Below the pieces are notes generated by a model that made no database searches, was not told the DNA's origin, and worked only from the letters and a program-made list of their open reading frames with translations. From Actinokineospora xionganensis (GTDB taxonomy: Bacteria; Actinomycetota; Actinomycetes; Mycobacteriales; Pseudonocardiaceae), in NCBI RefSeq assembly GCF_014323725.1, contig NZ_JABVED010000017.1, positions 1 through 64,000 of the forward strand: 64,000 bases of DNA, in the 5' to 3' direction. Position 1 is the stretch's first letter; the number at the start of each line of letters is the position of its first letter. This document shows, piece after piece, positions 28,194 through 37,252 of this stretch. Position numbers and translations under genes: made by a program.

Positions 28194-30367
28194 CCGCAGC
28201 GGTCACCCTGCTCGGCATCCGCCACCACGGCCCCGGTTCCGCCCGGGCCGTGGTGCGCGCGCTCGCCGACCTCGCGCCGGACCTGGTGCTGATCGAAGGC
28301 CCGCCGGAGGCCGACGCCCTGGTGTCGTGGGCCGCCGAGGACACCATGGTGCCGCCGGTCGCCCTGCTGGCCTACGCCACCGACGACGCCGCCCGCGCCG
28401 CGTTCTGGCCGTTCGCCGTGTTCAGCCCGGAATGGCAGGCGATCCGCCACGCGGTCGAGGCGGGCGTCCCGGTGCGCTTCTGCGACCTGCCCGCCGCCCA
28501 CCAGTTCGCCGCCGAACCCACCCGCCGCCGCGGTCGCACCGAGGACCCGCTCGGGACCTTGGCCCAGCTGGCGGGCTATGACGACGCCGAGCGCTGGTGG
28601 GACGAGATGATCGAACACGGCCGCCACGGCGAGCCGCCGTTCGAGGTGATCGCCGAGGCGATGGGCGCCCTGCGCGAGGAGCACCAGGACACCGACGAGC
28701 GCGAGCGGCAGCGCGAGGCGTACATGCGCCAGGTCATCCGCAAGTCGCAAAAGGACGGTTACGAGCGGATCGCCGTGGTCTGCGGCGCCTGGCACGTTCC
28801 CGCGCTGGGGCAACCTTTCCCGCCCGCCACGCACGACCAGAAAGTCCTCAAAGGACTCCCGAAGCGCAAGGTCGCGTGCACCTGGGTGCCGTGGACCCAC
28901 AGCAGGCTCGCCACCACCAGCGGCTACGGCGCGGGCATCACCTCGCCCGGCTGGTACCACCACCTGTTCACCGCGACCGACCACATCACCGCCCGCTGGC
29001 TGACCGACGTCGCCCGGGTGCTGCGCGCCGAGGACCTGCCCGTGTCGAGCGCCCACGTGATCGAGGCTGTCCGGCTGGCCGACACCCTTGCCGCGCTGCG
29101 CGGCCGGGCCGTCGCGGGACTGTCCGAGGTCACCGAGGCGACCCGGGCTGTCCTGTGCGGCGGCGATGAGCTGCAACTCGACCTCGTGACCAGGCGCCTG
29201 GTCGTGGGGGAGCGCCTGGGCGAGGTGCCCGAGGGCACGCCGCAGGCGCCGGTCGCCGCCGACCTCACCGCCCAGGCGCGCAGGCTGCGGCTCAAGCGCG
29301 ACCCGCAGGAGCGCGAACTCGACCTGGACCTGCGTGACACCAACGGCGCCGAGCGTTCCAAGCTCCTGCACCGGCTGCGGATCCTCGGCGTCGACTGGGG
29401 CGTTCCCGCGATCTCCGCGCGCCGCTCCAAAGGCACGTTCCGCGAGACCTGGTCGCTGGCTTGGGAACCGGCGTTCGAGGTCGACCTCGTCGCGGCCGGG
29501 GTGCACGGAACGTCCGTGGTCGCCGCCGCCACCTCGGTGGTGCGGTCACGGACCACCGGTGAGTCCTCGCTGCCCGACATCACCGGCGCCATCGAGGACT
29601 GCCTGCTCGCCGACCTCGTCGACGCCCTGCCCGTAGCGCTCGCCGCCCTCGACACCCGGGCCGCCGCCGACGCGGACGCCGCGGCGCTCATGGGCGCGCT
29701 CCCGCCGCTGGCCCGGGCCGCGCGCTACGGCGACGTCCGCGGCACCGACACCGCGGCGCTGACCGCGGTCAGCGAACGGATCCTGACCAGGGTCTGCGCC
29801 GGTCTCCCGCGGGCCGCGCACGGCCTCGACGACCAAGCCGCCGAGGAGCTCTGCGCCTTGGTCGACGGCGTGCACGAGGCCACAGGGCTGCTGGGTGAGG
29901 CCGCGACCGCCCAGTGGCTCGACGCGCTCGCGGCCGTCGCCGCCCGGGACTTCGCCCCGCCCCTGCTGGCAGGCCGGGTCACCCGGCTCCTGCACGACGC
30001 CGACCGGGTGGTCACCGACGAGGTCGCGCTGCGCCTGGGCCGGGAACTGACCGCCGGTGTCGCGCCCGCCGCGGCCGCCGCCTACATCGAGGGCTTCTTC
30101 GCGGGCGGCGCCCTGCTGCTGATCCACGACGACGCGCTCCTCGACGTCCTCGACCGCTGGCTCGCTGGTATCGCCTGCGAACAGTTCGCCCAGGTCCTTC
30201 CGTTGCTGCGGCGTACTTTCGGCGCGTTCGCCGGCCCGGAGCGGCGCACGATCGGCGAACGCGCCGCCCGGCGCGGCTCGGGTGTCCCGGCGGTCGTGGC
30301 GGAGCTCGACGAGGAACGGGCGGCGGCCGCCGTGCCGGTGCTCGCGACACTGTTGGGGGTGCGGTGA
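28190..30367 (+). CDS. DUF5682-family large protein of the MoxR/VWA operon
   Basis: A 725-residue cytosolic protein starting at ATG 28190 in an ATGA overlap. The N-terminal ~230 residues (LLGIRHHGPGSARAVVRAL, LVLIEGPPEADAL, VVCGAWHVPAL) resemble the TraB/PrgY-like or ChaN-like fold, with conserved HH, E and H residues that could bind metal. The rest is helical and Ala-rich. DUF5682 proteins occur only in this type of operon, so it may be the substrate or the effector of the MoxR-VWA machine. That assignment is inferred. Confidence 0.8.
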   Translation: MTAAVTLLGIRHHGPGSARAVVRALADLAPDLVLIEGPPEADALVSWAAEDTMVPPVALLAYATDDAARAAFWPFAVFSPEWQAIRHAVEAGVPVRFCDLPAAHQFAAEPTRRRGRTEDPLGTLAQLAGYDDAERWWDEMIEHGRHGEPPFEVIAEAMGALREEHQDTDERERQREAYMRQVIRKSQKDGYERIAVVCGAWHVPALGQPFPPATHDQKVLKGLPKRKVACTWVPWTHSRLATTSGYGAGITSPGWYHHLFTATDHITARWLTDVARVLRAEDLPVSSAHVIEAVRLADTLAALRGRAVAGLSEVTEATRAVLCGGDELQLDLVTRRLVVGERLGEVPEGTPQAPVAADLTAQARRLRLKRDPQERELDLDLRDTNGAERSKLLHRLRILGVDWGVPAISARRSKGTFRETWSLAWEPAFEVDLVAAGVHGTSVVAAATSVVRSRTTGESSLPDITGAIEDCLLADLVDALPVALAALDTRAAADADAAALMGALPPLARAARYGDVRGTDTAALTAVSERILTRVCAGLPRAAHGLDDQAAEELCALVDGVHEATGLLGEAATAQWLDALAAVAARDFAPPLLAGRVTRLLHDADRVVTDEVALRLGRELTAGVAPAAAAAYIEGFFAGGALLLIHDDALLDVLDRWLAGIACEQFAQVLPLLRRTFGAFAGPERRTIGERAARRGSGVPAVVAELDEERAAAAVPVLATLLGVR

Positions 30368-31491
30368 ACGACGAACGCCTGCGGCGGTGGCGCCTGGTCC
30401 TCGGCGGCGACGAGGACGGCACCGGCGTCGGCCTCAACGCCGAGGACTCCAAAATAGACGGTGTGCTGGCCGCCCTGTACCAGCCCGAACCGGAGTCAGG
30501 CACGCCGCGCTCGGGCGGGCTGGCCGCCTCCGCGCCGCGGGTCGCCCGGTGGCTGGGCGACATCCGCGCCTACTTTCCGAGTTCCATCGTGCAGGTCATG
30601 CAGCGCGACGCCGTCCACCGGCTCGGCCTCAAACGGCTGCTGCTCGAACCGGAACTGCTCTCGGCCGTCGAGCCGGACGTGCACCTGGTGGGGACACTGC
30701 TGTCGCTCAACTCCGTGATGCCCGAACGCACCAAGCAGACCGCTCGCGACGTCGTGCGCAAGGTGGTGGACGATTTGGAGAGCCGCCTGGGCGAGCCGAC
30801 TCGTGCGGCGGTGAGGGGGGCGCTTGACCGGGCGGCCCGCAGTGCGCGGCCCCGGCATGCGGACATCAACTGGGGCAGGACAGTACATGCCAACCTGCGC
30901 AACTACTCGCCTGAGCTGCGGACGGTCGTCCCGGAGCGCCTGGTGGGGTATGGGCGGCGCAACAAGAGCATTCAGCGGGACGTGATCCTGGCGATCGACC
31001 AGTCGGGGTCGATGGCTGAATCCGTTGTGTACGCGAGCCTTTTCGGTGCTGTGCTGGCGTCGATGCGGGCGTTGCGTACTCAGCTGTTCGCGTTCGACAC
31101 CGCCGTGGTGGATCTGTCGGATCTGCTTGAGGATCCGGTGGATGTGCTGTTCGGGACGCAGCTTGGTGGTGGGACTGATATCAACCGGGCGCTCGCTTAT
31201 ACGCAGGGGTTGATCAGCAAACCGGCGGACACGTTGGTGGTGTTGGTGAGTGATCTTTATGAGGGTGGGAACCGGGAGGAGATGCTGGCTCGGGTTCGGA
31301 TGATCGTCGAATCCGGGGTGCAGATGGTGGCGCTGCTGGCTTTGGCCGACTCCGGTGCGCCTTCATATGATCACGACAATGCCGCCGCTTTCGCCGCTCT
31401 CGGGGTTCCGGCGTTCGCTTGCACGCCTGATCGGTTTGGTGATCTTCTCTCGGCTGCTCTGCGGCGGGAGGATCTGAGTCGGTGGGTGTGA
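30364..31491 (+). CDS. VWA-domain (CoxE-like) protein, MoxR partner
   Basis: A 375-residue protein; GTG 30364 overlaps the previous stop (GTGA). The first ~190 residues are helical. The von Willebrand A domain starts near 205 with a full MIDAS metal site DQSGSM (D212, S214, S216), the Thr in GGTDINRAL and the Asp in LVVLVSDLYEGG. It should bind the MoxR ATPase and hand substrates to it. It ends the five-gene operon; codon use in the last 500 nt drifts to lower GC at third positions, but the frame and motifs stay intact. Confidence 0.92.
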   Translation: MNDERLRRWRLVLGGDEDGTGVGLNAEDSKIDGVLAALYQPEPESGTPRSGGLAASAPRVARWLGDIRAYFPSSIVQVMQRDAVHRLGLKRLLLEPELLSAVEPDVHLVGTLLSLNSVMPERTKQTARDVVRKVVDDLESRLGEPTRAAVRGALDRAARSARPRHADINWGRTVHANLRNYSPELRTVVPERLVGYGRRNKSIQRDVILAIDQSGSMAESVVYASLFGAVLASMRALRTQLFAFDTAVVDLSDLLEDPVDVLFGTQLGGGTDINRALAYTQGLISKPADTLVVLVSDLYEGGNREEMLARVRMIVESGVQMVALLALADSGAPSYDHDNAAAFAALGVPAFACTPDRFGDLLSAALRREDLSRWV

Positions 31492-31593
31492 GGCTTGGTT
31501 GCCTGCGGGCTCCTGCTGGGTGCCTGTTCGGGTGGTCCGCCCCTCGCGTTCGCGGGGGATGTCGGGGGTGTGGTGCCAGGCTGCCTGCGGCGC

Positions 31594-32181
31594 CTAACCC
31601 GATGAGGTCCGCCGTGTTCCATCCGCCCGCAGTAGATCCTCACGGGCGCGGGCGATGCGGGAGCGGACTGTCCCTACTGGACAGTCGCAGATCTCCGCCA
31701 CCTCGTTATAGGACAGTCCCAGCACCTGAGTGAGCACCAGTGCCTCCCGTCGCTCTGACGAGAGGTCCGCCAGCAACAAGGTCATCTCCACGATGTCCTC
31801 GAACCCGGCCACTCCCTGATGCGTTGACGCATGGCGGGTTTCCGCTGAGGTGGCCCAGTCATCGATCGCCGCCACCTTGGGGCGGGTCAGTGCGGAGCGG
31901 ACGTTGTCCACCGCGACGCGGCGGGCTATGGAGAAGAGCCAGGTGCGGGCGGTCGACCTACCCGCGAAGCGGGGGAGGCTCGGCAGGGCGCGCAGATAGG
32001 TTTCCTGGGTCAGGTCGTCCGCCAGGTCCAGGTGCGTCAGGTGGGCGAGGAACCGCCAGACGTCGCGCTGGGTCGCGCGGATGAATCGTTCCAAGGCCCG
32101 CCGGTCGCCCGCGCCCGCGGCCAGTGCGCACGCCGTCAGGTCGTCGTGACCGTCGTTCTGGTCGCCCTCTGGTGCTCCCAC
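31594..32181 (-). CDS. ECF sigma factor, SigC-like
   Basis: A 195-residue sigma factor from GTG 32181 (MGAPEGDQNDGHDDL). Region 2 includes RDVWRFLAHLTHLDLADDLT and TYLRALPSLPRFAGRSTART, and region 4 has LSSERREALVLTQVLGLSYN with CPVGTVRSRIARARE. The FAGRSTARTWLFSIARRVAVD stretch is characteristic of SigC-like factors in actinobacteria. A zf-HC2 protein lies divergently 64 nt away, the likely anti-sigma. The gene is convergent with the VWA gene across about 100 nt with no clear hairpin. Confidence 0.92.
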   Translation of the reverse strand: MGAPEGDQNDGHDDLTACALAAGAGDRRALERFIRATQRDVWRFLAHLTHLDLADDLTQETYLRALPSLPRFAGRSTARTWLFSIARRVAVDNVRSALTRPKVAAIDDWATSAETRHASTHQGVAGFEDIVEMTLLLADLSSERREALVLTQVLGLSYNEVAEICDCPVGTVRSRIARAREDLLRADGTRRTSSG

Positions 32182-32245
32182 GCCGCGCAGCGTAGCGGAG
32201 GAAGTGCGGGGAACTTCCAGGGCCGAACGGGCGACTAACTGTGAT

Positions 32246-32974
32246 GTGGACTGTGTGACGTGCCGCGAAGCCGTGTCCGCACGGCTCGACAGCGAAGTTG
32301 AGCCCGCGCCCGCCGAGGCCACCGACCGGCACCTCGCCGGGTGCGCCGCCTGTCGGCAGTGGCAGGCGGGCGTGGTGGCGCTGACCCGTTCGCTGCGCGT
32401 GCGCGTGGCGGTGGCGGTGCCCGACCTGACCGACGCCATCCTCACCGCCGCGCCGAAGGCGACCCGGGTGTGGCCGCGGGTAGGGTTGGGTGTGGTGGCC
32501 GTCGCCCAGTCGACCCTGGCCATCGCGCAGATCGTCGGCGTCGACACGGCCATGGCGCACGTCGGGCACGGGCACGCCGGGCCGTTCGCCGGGCACCTGG
32601 TCAACGAGAGCACCGCCTGGACGCTCGCGCTCGGGATCGGGCTCGCCTGGGCGGCGCTGCGGCCCCGCGCGGCGTCCGGACTGATCCCGGTGCTCTCCGG
32701 GTTCGTCTTGGTGTTGCTGGGATATTCGGCCTACGACCTGTTCGTCGATGCCGTACCCGCGTCCCGCGTGGTCGGCCATGGTGTGCTCGTGTTCGCCCTG
32801 TGCCTGCTGCTCTTGGTGCGCCGCGACTCCGCCGCGCCGACGCCCGGACGGGGTGACGCCGTTGGCACGCCTGGGGAATTCGCCGACACCGCGCGGGCTG
32901 AGGACCGTAGGCCCGCCGAACGTGGCCCGGGGCAAGGATTTCTGCGGCCCGCGGGCAGACACCGCGCCGCGTAG
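32246..32974 (+). CDS. zf-HC2 membrane anti-sigma factor
   Basis: A 242-residue protein; GTG 32246 gives MDCVTCREAVSARLD, the usual opening. The zinc anti-sigma motif HxxxCxxC appears as HLAGCAAC with an earlier CVTC. Four to five membrane helices follow (GLGVVAVAQSTLAIAQIVG, GLIPVLSGFVLVLLGYSAYD, VLVFALCLLLLV), with a His-rich loop AHVGHGHAGPF facing outside that could bind metal such as copper. The C-terminal 45 residues are polar. Divergent from the SigC-like gene, it is the predicted partner that holds the sigma factor at the membrane. Confidence 0.82.
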   Translation: MDCVTCREAVSARLDSEVEPAPAEATDRHLAGCAACRQWQAGVVALTRSLRVRVAVAVPDLTDAILTAAPKATRVWPRVGLGVVAVAQSTLAIAQIVGVDTAMAHVGHGHAGPFAGHLVNESTAWTLALGIGLAWAALRPRAASGLIPVLSGFVLVLLGYSAYDLFVDAVPASRVVGHGVLVFALCLLLLVRRDSAAPTPGRGDAVGTPGEFADTARAEDRRPAERGPGQGFLRPAGRHRAA

Positions 32975-33077
32975 CGCCGCCGACGTGGACATCGGGACGG
33001 CCGCCCAGGGCGGCGTGGAGATCGTTCGGGCATGCCCGAACGTCGGTGGCGGGCGGTTGCGTCATATCCTCTTCGCT

Positions 33078-35876
33078 GTGGACGGCGAGGTAGGTCCCAG
33101 CGCGGATGTGCGCCCGTCCGCGGACCGGGCGGCGCGCATCGTCGGTCGGGCACGGGTGTTGGAGAGCCTTCGGGGCCATCTCGCCGACGGCGGCGGGGTG
33201 CTGCTCACCGGGCCCAGCGGCATCGGCAAGACCACCCTGCTCGACGAGGTGGCCGCCGCGACGCAGGGACGCGTCCTGCGGGCCACCAGCGCGGAGAACG
33301 AGCGCTGGATCCCCGGCACCGCCTTGGCCGACCTGCTCGCCCAAGTTCCCAGCACGGCCGTGGCCGACCTGCCCGAACCCCAGCGCCGCGCCGTCGAAGG
33401 CGTGCTGAGCGGCGAGCGGGTCGACCCGCAGGGATCGCCCGCGCTGCGCATGGCCTGGCACTCGCTGCTGCTCGGGCTGGCCGCCGACGCCCCCGTCCTG
33501 GTGCTGCTCGACGACGTCCAGTGGATCGACGCCACCTCGGCCGACATCCTCGCCTACGCCGCGCGTCGGCTGCCCGGCAGCGCCGTGCGAGTCGTCGTGG
33601 CGGGCCGGGTCGAGGAGCCGACCGACCTCGCCGAGGACGCCGACGGCGCCGACCCCCGACCGGTGCCGCCCGCGCTGCTCGCGCCGCGCCCGCTGCTGCG
33701 GCTGCCGGTGCCGCCGCTGACCGCCGATGACCTCGCGGAGCTGTTCGACGCCTACGGCCTGCCCGCCCGCACCGCCGTGGCCATCCACGCCGACTCCGAG
33801 GGCAACCCGTACCTCGCGCTGACCCTGGCGGGCGCGTTCTCCGAGCGCACCGGCCTGCGCGCCCCCGCACCGCTGCCGCCCGGGGTGGCCGCTCTGGTGC
33901 ATGAGCGGCTGGCCGGGGTGGCTCCCCGGGTCCGGCAGACCCTGCTCATGTGCGCGTTGGCGACCCGACCCACGATCCGCCTGCTGCTGCGAGCGGGCCG
34001 GGCCGACGCCCGCCACGACATCCGCCACGCCGTGCAGGCCGGTCTCGTCGTCACCGACGAGGAGAACATCCGCTTCACCCCGCCCGCCGCGGCCTCCATC
34101 GTCGCCGAACTCGCCGACGCGGAGCAGCGGGTGCAGGCACACCGGCAGTTGGCCGAGGCGGTCACGTTCGACGACCAGCGCGACCGCCACCTGGCGCTCG
34201 CCTCCGCCGCGCCGGACGCCCAGGTGGCCCGATCGCTCGTCGTCGCGGCCGAGACCGCGATCCGCCGCGGCTCCCGCGACCTGGCCGCCGAGCTGTACCT
34301 CCTCGCCGCCGACCGCGCGCCCGCCGACCTCGCCAGCCAGCGACTGGACTGGCTGGTCGCGGCCACCGAGGCGGCGGCCAACGCGGGCCTGCCCGAGCAG
34401 GCCAACCGCGCCGCCCGCGCCCTGCTGGCCGCCGAGGCCCGGCCATTGCAGCGGGTCCGGGTGCGCATGGCGGTGATCCACCTGGCAGGCCAGGGGCTCG
34501 GCGGCATGCGCGAGATGTTCGCCGCCGCGATCGCCGACGCGGGCGACGACGCCGCTTCGCAGGCCCTGCTGTTCCTTTGGCAGTCGTGGGCCGCCATGGT
34601 CGCCGCCGACTCCGACAAGGCGATCGCCGACGCCGAGCGCGCGGTCGAACTGGCCAGGCAGGTCGGCGACCACAACACCGAAGCCCTTGCCGCCGCCGCG
34701 ATCGCGCTGCAGTTCCGGGTGATCGGCCGACCCGACAGCTGGTCGGCGCTCGGCGCCGCCCTCGCGCTGCCCGCACCCGACGTCGACGGCTGGACCCATC
34801 TCTCGCCGCGCTACATCGGCACCCGCTTCGCGATCTTCGACGACCGGCTCGACGACGCCCGCTCCGACCTGCTCGACATGCTCGCCCTCGTCGAACACGG
34901 CGCGGCTGAGGAACTCGTGCACGTGCTGCGGTCGCTGTCGGAGGTCTCGGTGGGCCTGGGCCGCTGCCAGGACGCGCTGAACTACGCCGACCGCGCGCTG
35001 CGGATCGCGGGCGAGGCGCGGATGAGTCCCGGCCCGTGCTGGCACGCCAGCGCGGAGGCCGAACTCGCAGGCGGCAACGTCGCCCGCGCCCAGTTCCTCG
35101 CCGAACGCGGCATCCGGGCCTCGGAACAGGAGTCCGACGGGGTGTTCGTCCGGCGGCACCTGCATGTCCTCGGGCAGGCCCTGCTGCGGTCGGGCCAGCC
35201 CGCGCAGGCGGTCGCCGCGCTGCGCCGGGTCGCGGAGTCCGAACCGACCGGTGGCAACCCGTCGATCCTGCGGTGGCACGGCGACCTGGTCATCGGCCTG
35301 GTCAACACCGGCGAACTGGACGACGCCGACCGCGTTCTGTCCCAGGCCCGCGCCACCATCGACGGGAGGCCGCACACCGACGGGGTGAGCGCTCGCCTGG
35401 ACCGTGCCGAAGCCAACCTGCTCGTCGCCCGCGGCGACTCCGACGCCGCCATCGCCCTGCTCGACCGCGCGACAGCCGCGTTCGTCGCGCTGAGCCAGCC
35501 GCTGGAAGTCGGCAAGACCTACCTGACCCGCGCCAAGATCGAACGCCTCCGCCGCCGCTTCGCCCCCGCACGGGCGGCTCTGGACGCGGCCGCGGAGGTC
35601 TTCCAGAGTGCGCACGCCCGCCCATGGGCCGACCAGACTGAGCAGATGCGTTCCCGCCTCGACGGTTCGGACACCGCGCCGCCGACCGCGCTGCCGCTGA
35701 CCACCGGCGAATCCCGGATCACGGAACTGGTGGTCGAAGGGGCCACGAACCGGGAGATCGCCGACCGGCTCTTCGTCAGCGTCAAGACGGTTGAGGCGAC
35801 GCTGACCCGGCTCTACCGCAAGCTCGGGATCCGGTCGCGCACCCAGCTGATCCGGTTGCTCCGCGACCAGGCTTAA
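33078..35876 (+). CDS. LuxR-family transcriptional regulator with AAA ATPase domain (LAL type)
   Basis: About 932 residues from GTG 33078; no strong ribosome site marks the start, so it may lie elsewhere. The N-terminal NTPase has Walker A GPSGIGKTTL and Walker B VLVLLDDVQWID. A long helical TPR-like middle follows. The C-terminal LuxR helix-turn-helix reads TGESRITELVVEGATNREIA then RLFVSVKTVEATLTRLYRKL. LAL regulators bind ATP and an inducer and activate catabolic or secondary-metabolite genes. It is followed by a strong terminator and has no obvious target beside it. Confidence 0.92.
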   Translation: MDGEVGPSADVRPSADRAARIVGRARVLESLRGHLADGGGVLLTGPSGIGKTTLLDEVAAATQGRVLRATSAENERWIPGTALADLLAQVPSTAVADLPEPQRRAVEGVLSGERVDPQGSPALRMAWHSLLLGLAADAPVLVLLDDVQWIDATSADILAYAARRLPGSAVRVVVAGRVEEPTDLAEDADGADPRPVPPALLAPRPLLRLPVPPLTADDLAELFDAYGLPARTAVAIHADSEGNPYLALTLAGAFSERTGLRAPAPLPPGVAALVHERLAGVAPRVRQTLLMCALATRPTIRLLLRAGRADARHDIRHAVQAGLVVTDEENIRFTPPAAASIVAELADAEQRVQAHRQLAEAVTFDDQRDRHLALASAAPDAQVARSLVVAAETAIRRGSRDLAAELYLLAADRAPADLASQRLDWLVAATEAAANAGLPEQANRAARALLAAEARPLQRVRVRMAVIHLAGQGLGGMREMFAAAIADAGDDAASQALLFLWQSWAAMVAADSDKAIADAERAVELARQVGDHNTEALAAAAIALQFRVIGRPDSWSALGAALALPAPDVDGWTHLSPRYIGTRFAIFDDRLDDARSDLLDMLALVEHGAAEELVHVLRSLSEVSVGLGRCQDALNYADRALRIAGEARMSPGPCWHASAEAELAGGNVARAQFLAERGIRASEQESDGVFVRRHLHVLGQALLRSGQPAQAVAALRRVAESEPTGGNPSILRWHGDLVIGLVNTGELDDADRVLSQARATIDGRPHTDGVSARLDRAEANLLVARGDSDAAIALLDRATAAFVALSQPLEVGKTYLTRAKIERLRRRFAPARAALDAAAEVFQSAHARPWADQTEQMRSRLDGSDTAPPTALPLTTGESRITELVVEGATNREIADRLFVSVKTVEATLTRLYRKLGIRSRTQLIRLLRDQA

Positions 35877-35893
35877 CGCCTGTCGTTCTTTTC

Positions 35894-35928
35894 ATGAAAA
35901 ACGCATGCGCAGCGCATGCGTTTTTCAT
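35894..35928. terminator. Perfect 17-bp palindromic terminator
   Basis: 35894-35910 pairs perfectly with 35912-35928 around a single central base, with an A-run on the left arm and a T-run on the right. It begins 17 nt after the LuxR stop. Bidirectional shape is notable because the next gene runs the same way. Confidence 0.88.
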
Positions 35929-35985
35929 CTCGTGCGCCGTAATCGTTCACGACCGTTGGCGTCCGGGCGCGAGTACCGTTTAGGT

Positions 35986-36219
35986 ATGGGCGCGGGTTTG
36001 CTCGCCGAGGACGAGTTTGGCGGATTTCGGCTGGACACCGCTGTTTTCGCCGGAACGGCAGGCGCAATTGTGAAGATGCACCGCGGACGGCGCGACAGCA
36101 CGATGGAACTGTACACCGCAGAAACAATCCTACGGAGTAAGCCCATCGTCGACTACGCCTGCGGCGACGGGAATGTCATCGGTTGCGGGGACGACGCAGA
36201 TTGGATGCGGACAAAATGA
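35986..36219 (+). other. Doubtful 77-codon ORF coupled to the HxlR gene
   Basis: An ATG at 35986 opens a frame ending in TGA at 36217-36219, overlapping the HxlR start as ATGA. Third-position GC is clearly below that of neighbouring genes and no motif is recognised (MGAGLLAEDEFGGFRLDTAV). The overlap is suggestive of coupling but could be chance. The rest of the 339-nt gap holds only the terminator and presumably the HxlR promoter. Confidence 0.25.
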
Positions 36220-37055
36220 CGGATAACCAATGGAAACTGGTCGTCGACCGGGAGGGCGTGACCATCGCCAGCGATCGGTTTCGGCTGACCGCCGCGGGGA
36301 CCGTGCCCGCGCAGGGTGAGCTCGCGCCGGACGAGGCCGTGCTCGAGGCGATGGAGTCCAGCCAGCTTGAGGGCATCATCTCCGAGCTGCAGTCGATGAC
36401 CCGCCGGACCTACGGACAGTTCTGCGGCCTGTCCCGGGCGGTGGAGATGGTCGGCGAGCGCTGGGCGCTGCTGATCATCCGGGATCTGCTGGTCGGCCCG
36501 AAGTCGTTCACCGACCTGGCCGAGGGCTTCCCGCGGCTGTCGATCGACGTGCTCTGCGCCCGGCTCCGGGAGATGGAGCACTTCGGCGTGCTCGAGGAGA
36601 GCATGAAGGACGGCGACATGACCTACGAGCTGACCGACTACGGTCGCGCGCTCGACGACATCGTCATGGCGCTGGGCCGGTGGGGCGCGCTGTCGCTGGA
36701 GGACCCGCGCCCGGAGGACATCATCACCGAGAACTCGATGATCATGGCGCTGCGCTCGACCTACCAGGCCGAGGCCGCCGCTGGGCTCACCGCGAGCTTC
36801 GAACTGCGCCTGGGCGAGGTCATCATCCACGCCAAGGTCGTCGACGGTGTGCTCAAGGCCGGTGCCGGGCCCCTGCCGGGCGCCGACCTCGTCGTCGAGC
36901 CGGGCCCGACGCTGAAGATGCTGATGACCAACGAGATGACCCCGGTGCAGGCCATCGACACCGGCCACGTCACCCTCACCGGCGACGCCTCGCTGTTCCC
37001 CCGCTTCGTCAGCCTCTTCCAGATCCACCCGGTCCCCGTCTCCGCCACCACCTAA
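36216..37055 (+). CDS. HxlR-family regulator with N-terminal extension and sterol-carrier-like tail
   Basis: A 279-residue protein from ATG 36216. Residues 1-65 form an extra N-terminal part (WKLVVDREGVTIASDRFRLT). Residues ~70-165 are the HxlR winged helix (VEMVGERWALLIIRDLLVGP, FPRLSIDVLCARLREMEHFG). The remaining ~110 residues resemble an SCP2-like domain (AGLTASFELRLGEVIIHAKV). Most HxlR proteins are only ~110 residues. Convergent with an AraC gene, it sits at the edge of the RiPP locus and may regulate it. Regulation is inference. Confidence 0.85.
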   Translation: MTDNQWKLVVDREGVTIASDRFRLTAAGTVPAQGELAPDEAVLEAMESSQLEGIISELQSMTRRTYGQFCGLSRAVEMVGERWALLIIRDLLVGPKSFTDLAEGFPRLSIDVLCARLREMEHFGVLEESMKDGDMTYELTDYGRALDDIVMALGRWGALSLEDPRPEDIITENSMIMALRSTYQAEAAAGLTASFELRLGEVIIHAKVVDGVLKAGAGPLPGADLVVEPGPTLKMLMTNEMTPVQAIDTGHVTLTGDASLFPRFVSLFQIHPVPVSATT

Positions 37056-37066
37056 CCCCCCACCCC

Positions 37067-37098
37067 AAGAGCCCGGCGCTTCCCAGCGCCGGGCTCTT
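37067..37098 (+). terminator. Terminator after the HxlR gene
   Basis: A perfect 14-bp stem (37067-37080 with 37085-37098), TCCC loop and a short T-run. It begins 11 nt after the HxlR stop and touches the large palindrome that follows. Confidence 0.9.
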
Positions 37099-37247
37099 TC
37101 CATGCGGTCGCGAGTCCAACGTTCAAGACACTGAGTCCAACGTTCAGAACATCAGAAGCCCACGTTCCGGATAATCGGAACGTGGGCTCGATGTTCTGAA
37201 CGTTGGACTCAGTGTCTTGAACGTTGGACTCGCGACCGCATGGAAAG
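37096..37247. repeat. 152-nt near-perfect palindrome between convergent regulators
   Basis: Arms of 58 nt (37096-37153 and 37190-37247) are perfect inverted copies. Inside them a second 13-bp stem (37157-37169 with 37176-37188) closes a 6-nt loop. Each arm holds two direct copies of GAGTCCAACGTTCA. The palindrome fills the gap between the HxlR terminator and the AraC stop at 37253. It could be a bidirectional terminator, a non-autonomous palindromic repeat or a processed RNA. No ORF is present. Confidence 0.93.
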
Positions 37248-37252
37248 CGGGG

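Noticed and set aside
32601-35615. A 1004-codon minus-strand open frame opposite the LuxR/AAA gene
   Set aside because: High GC leaves the antisense frame free of stops. Its sequence is Gly/Arg/Val-rich with no domain, whereas the plus strand has Walker motifs and a LuxR helix-turn-helix.
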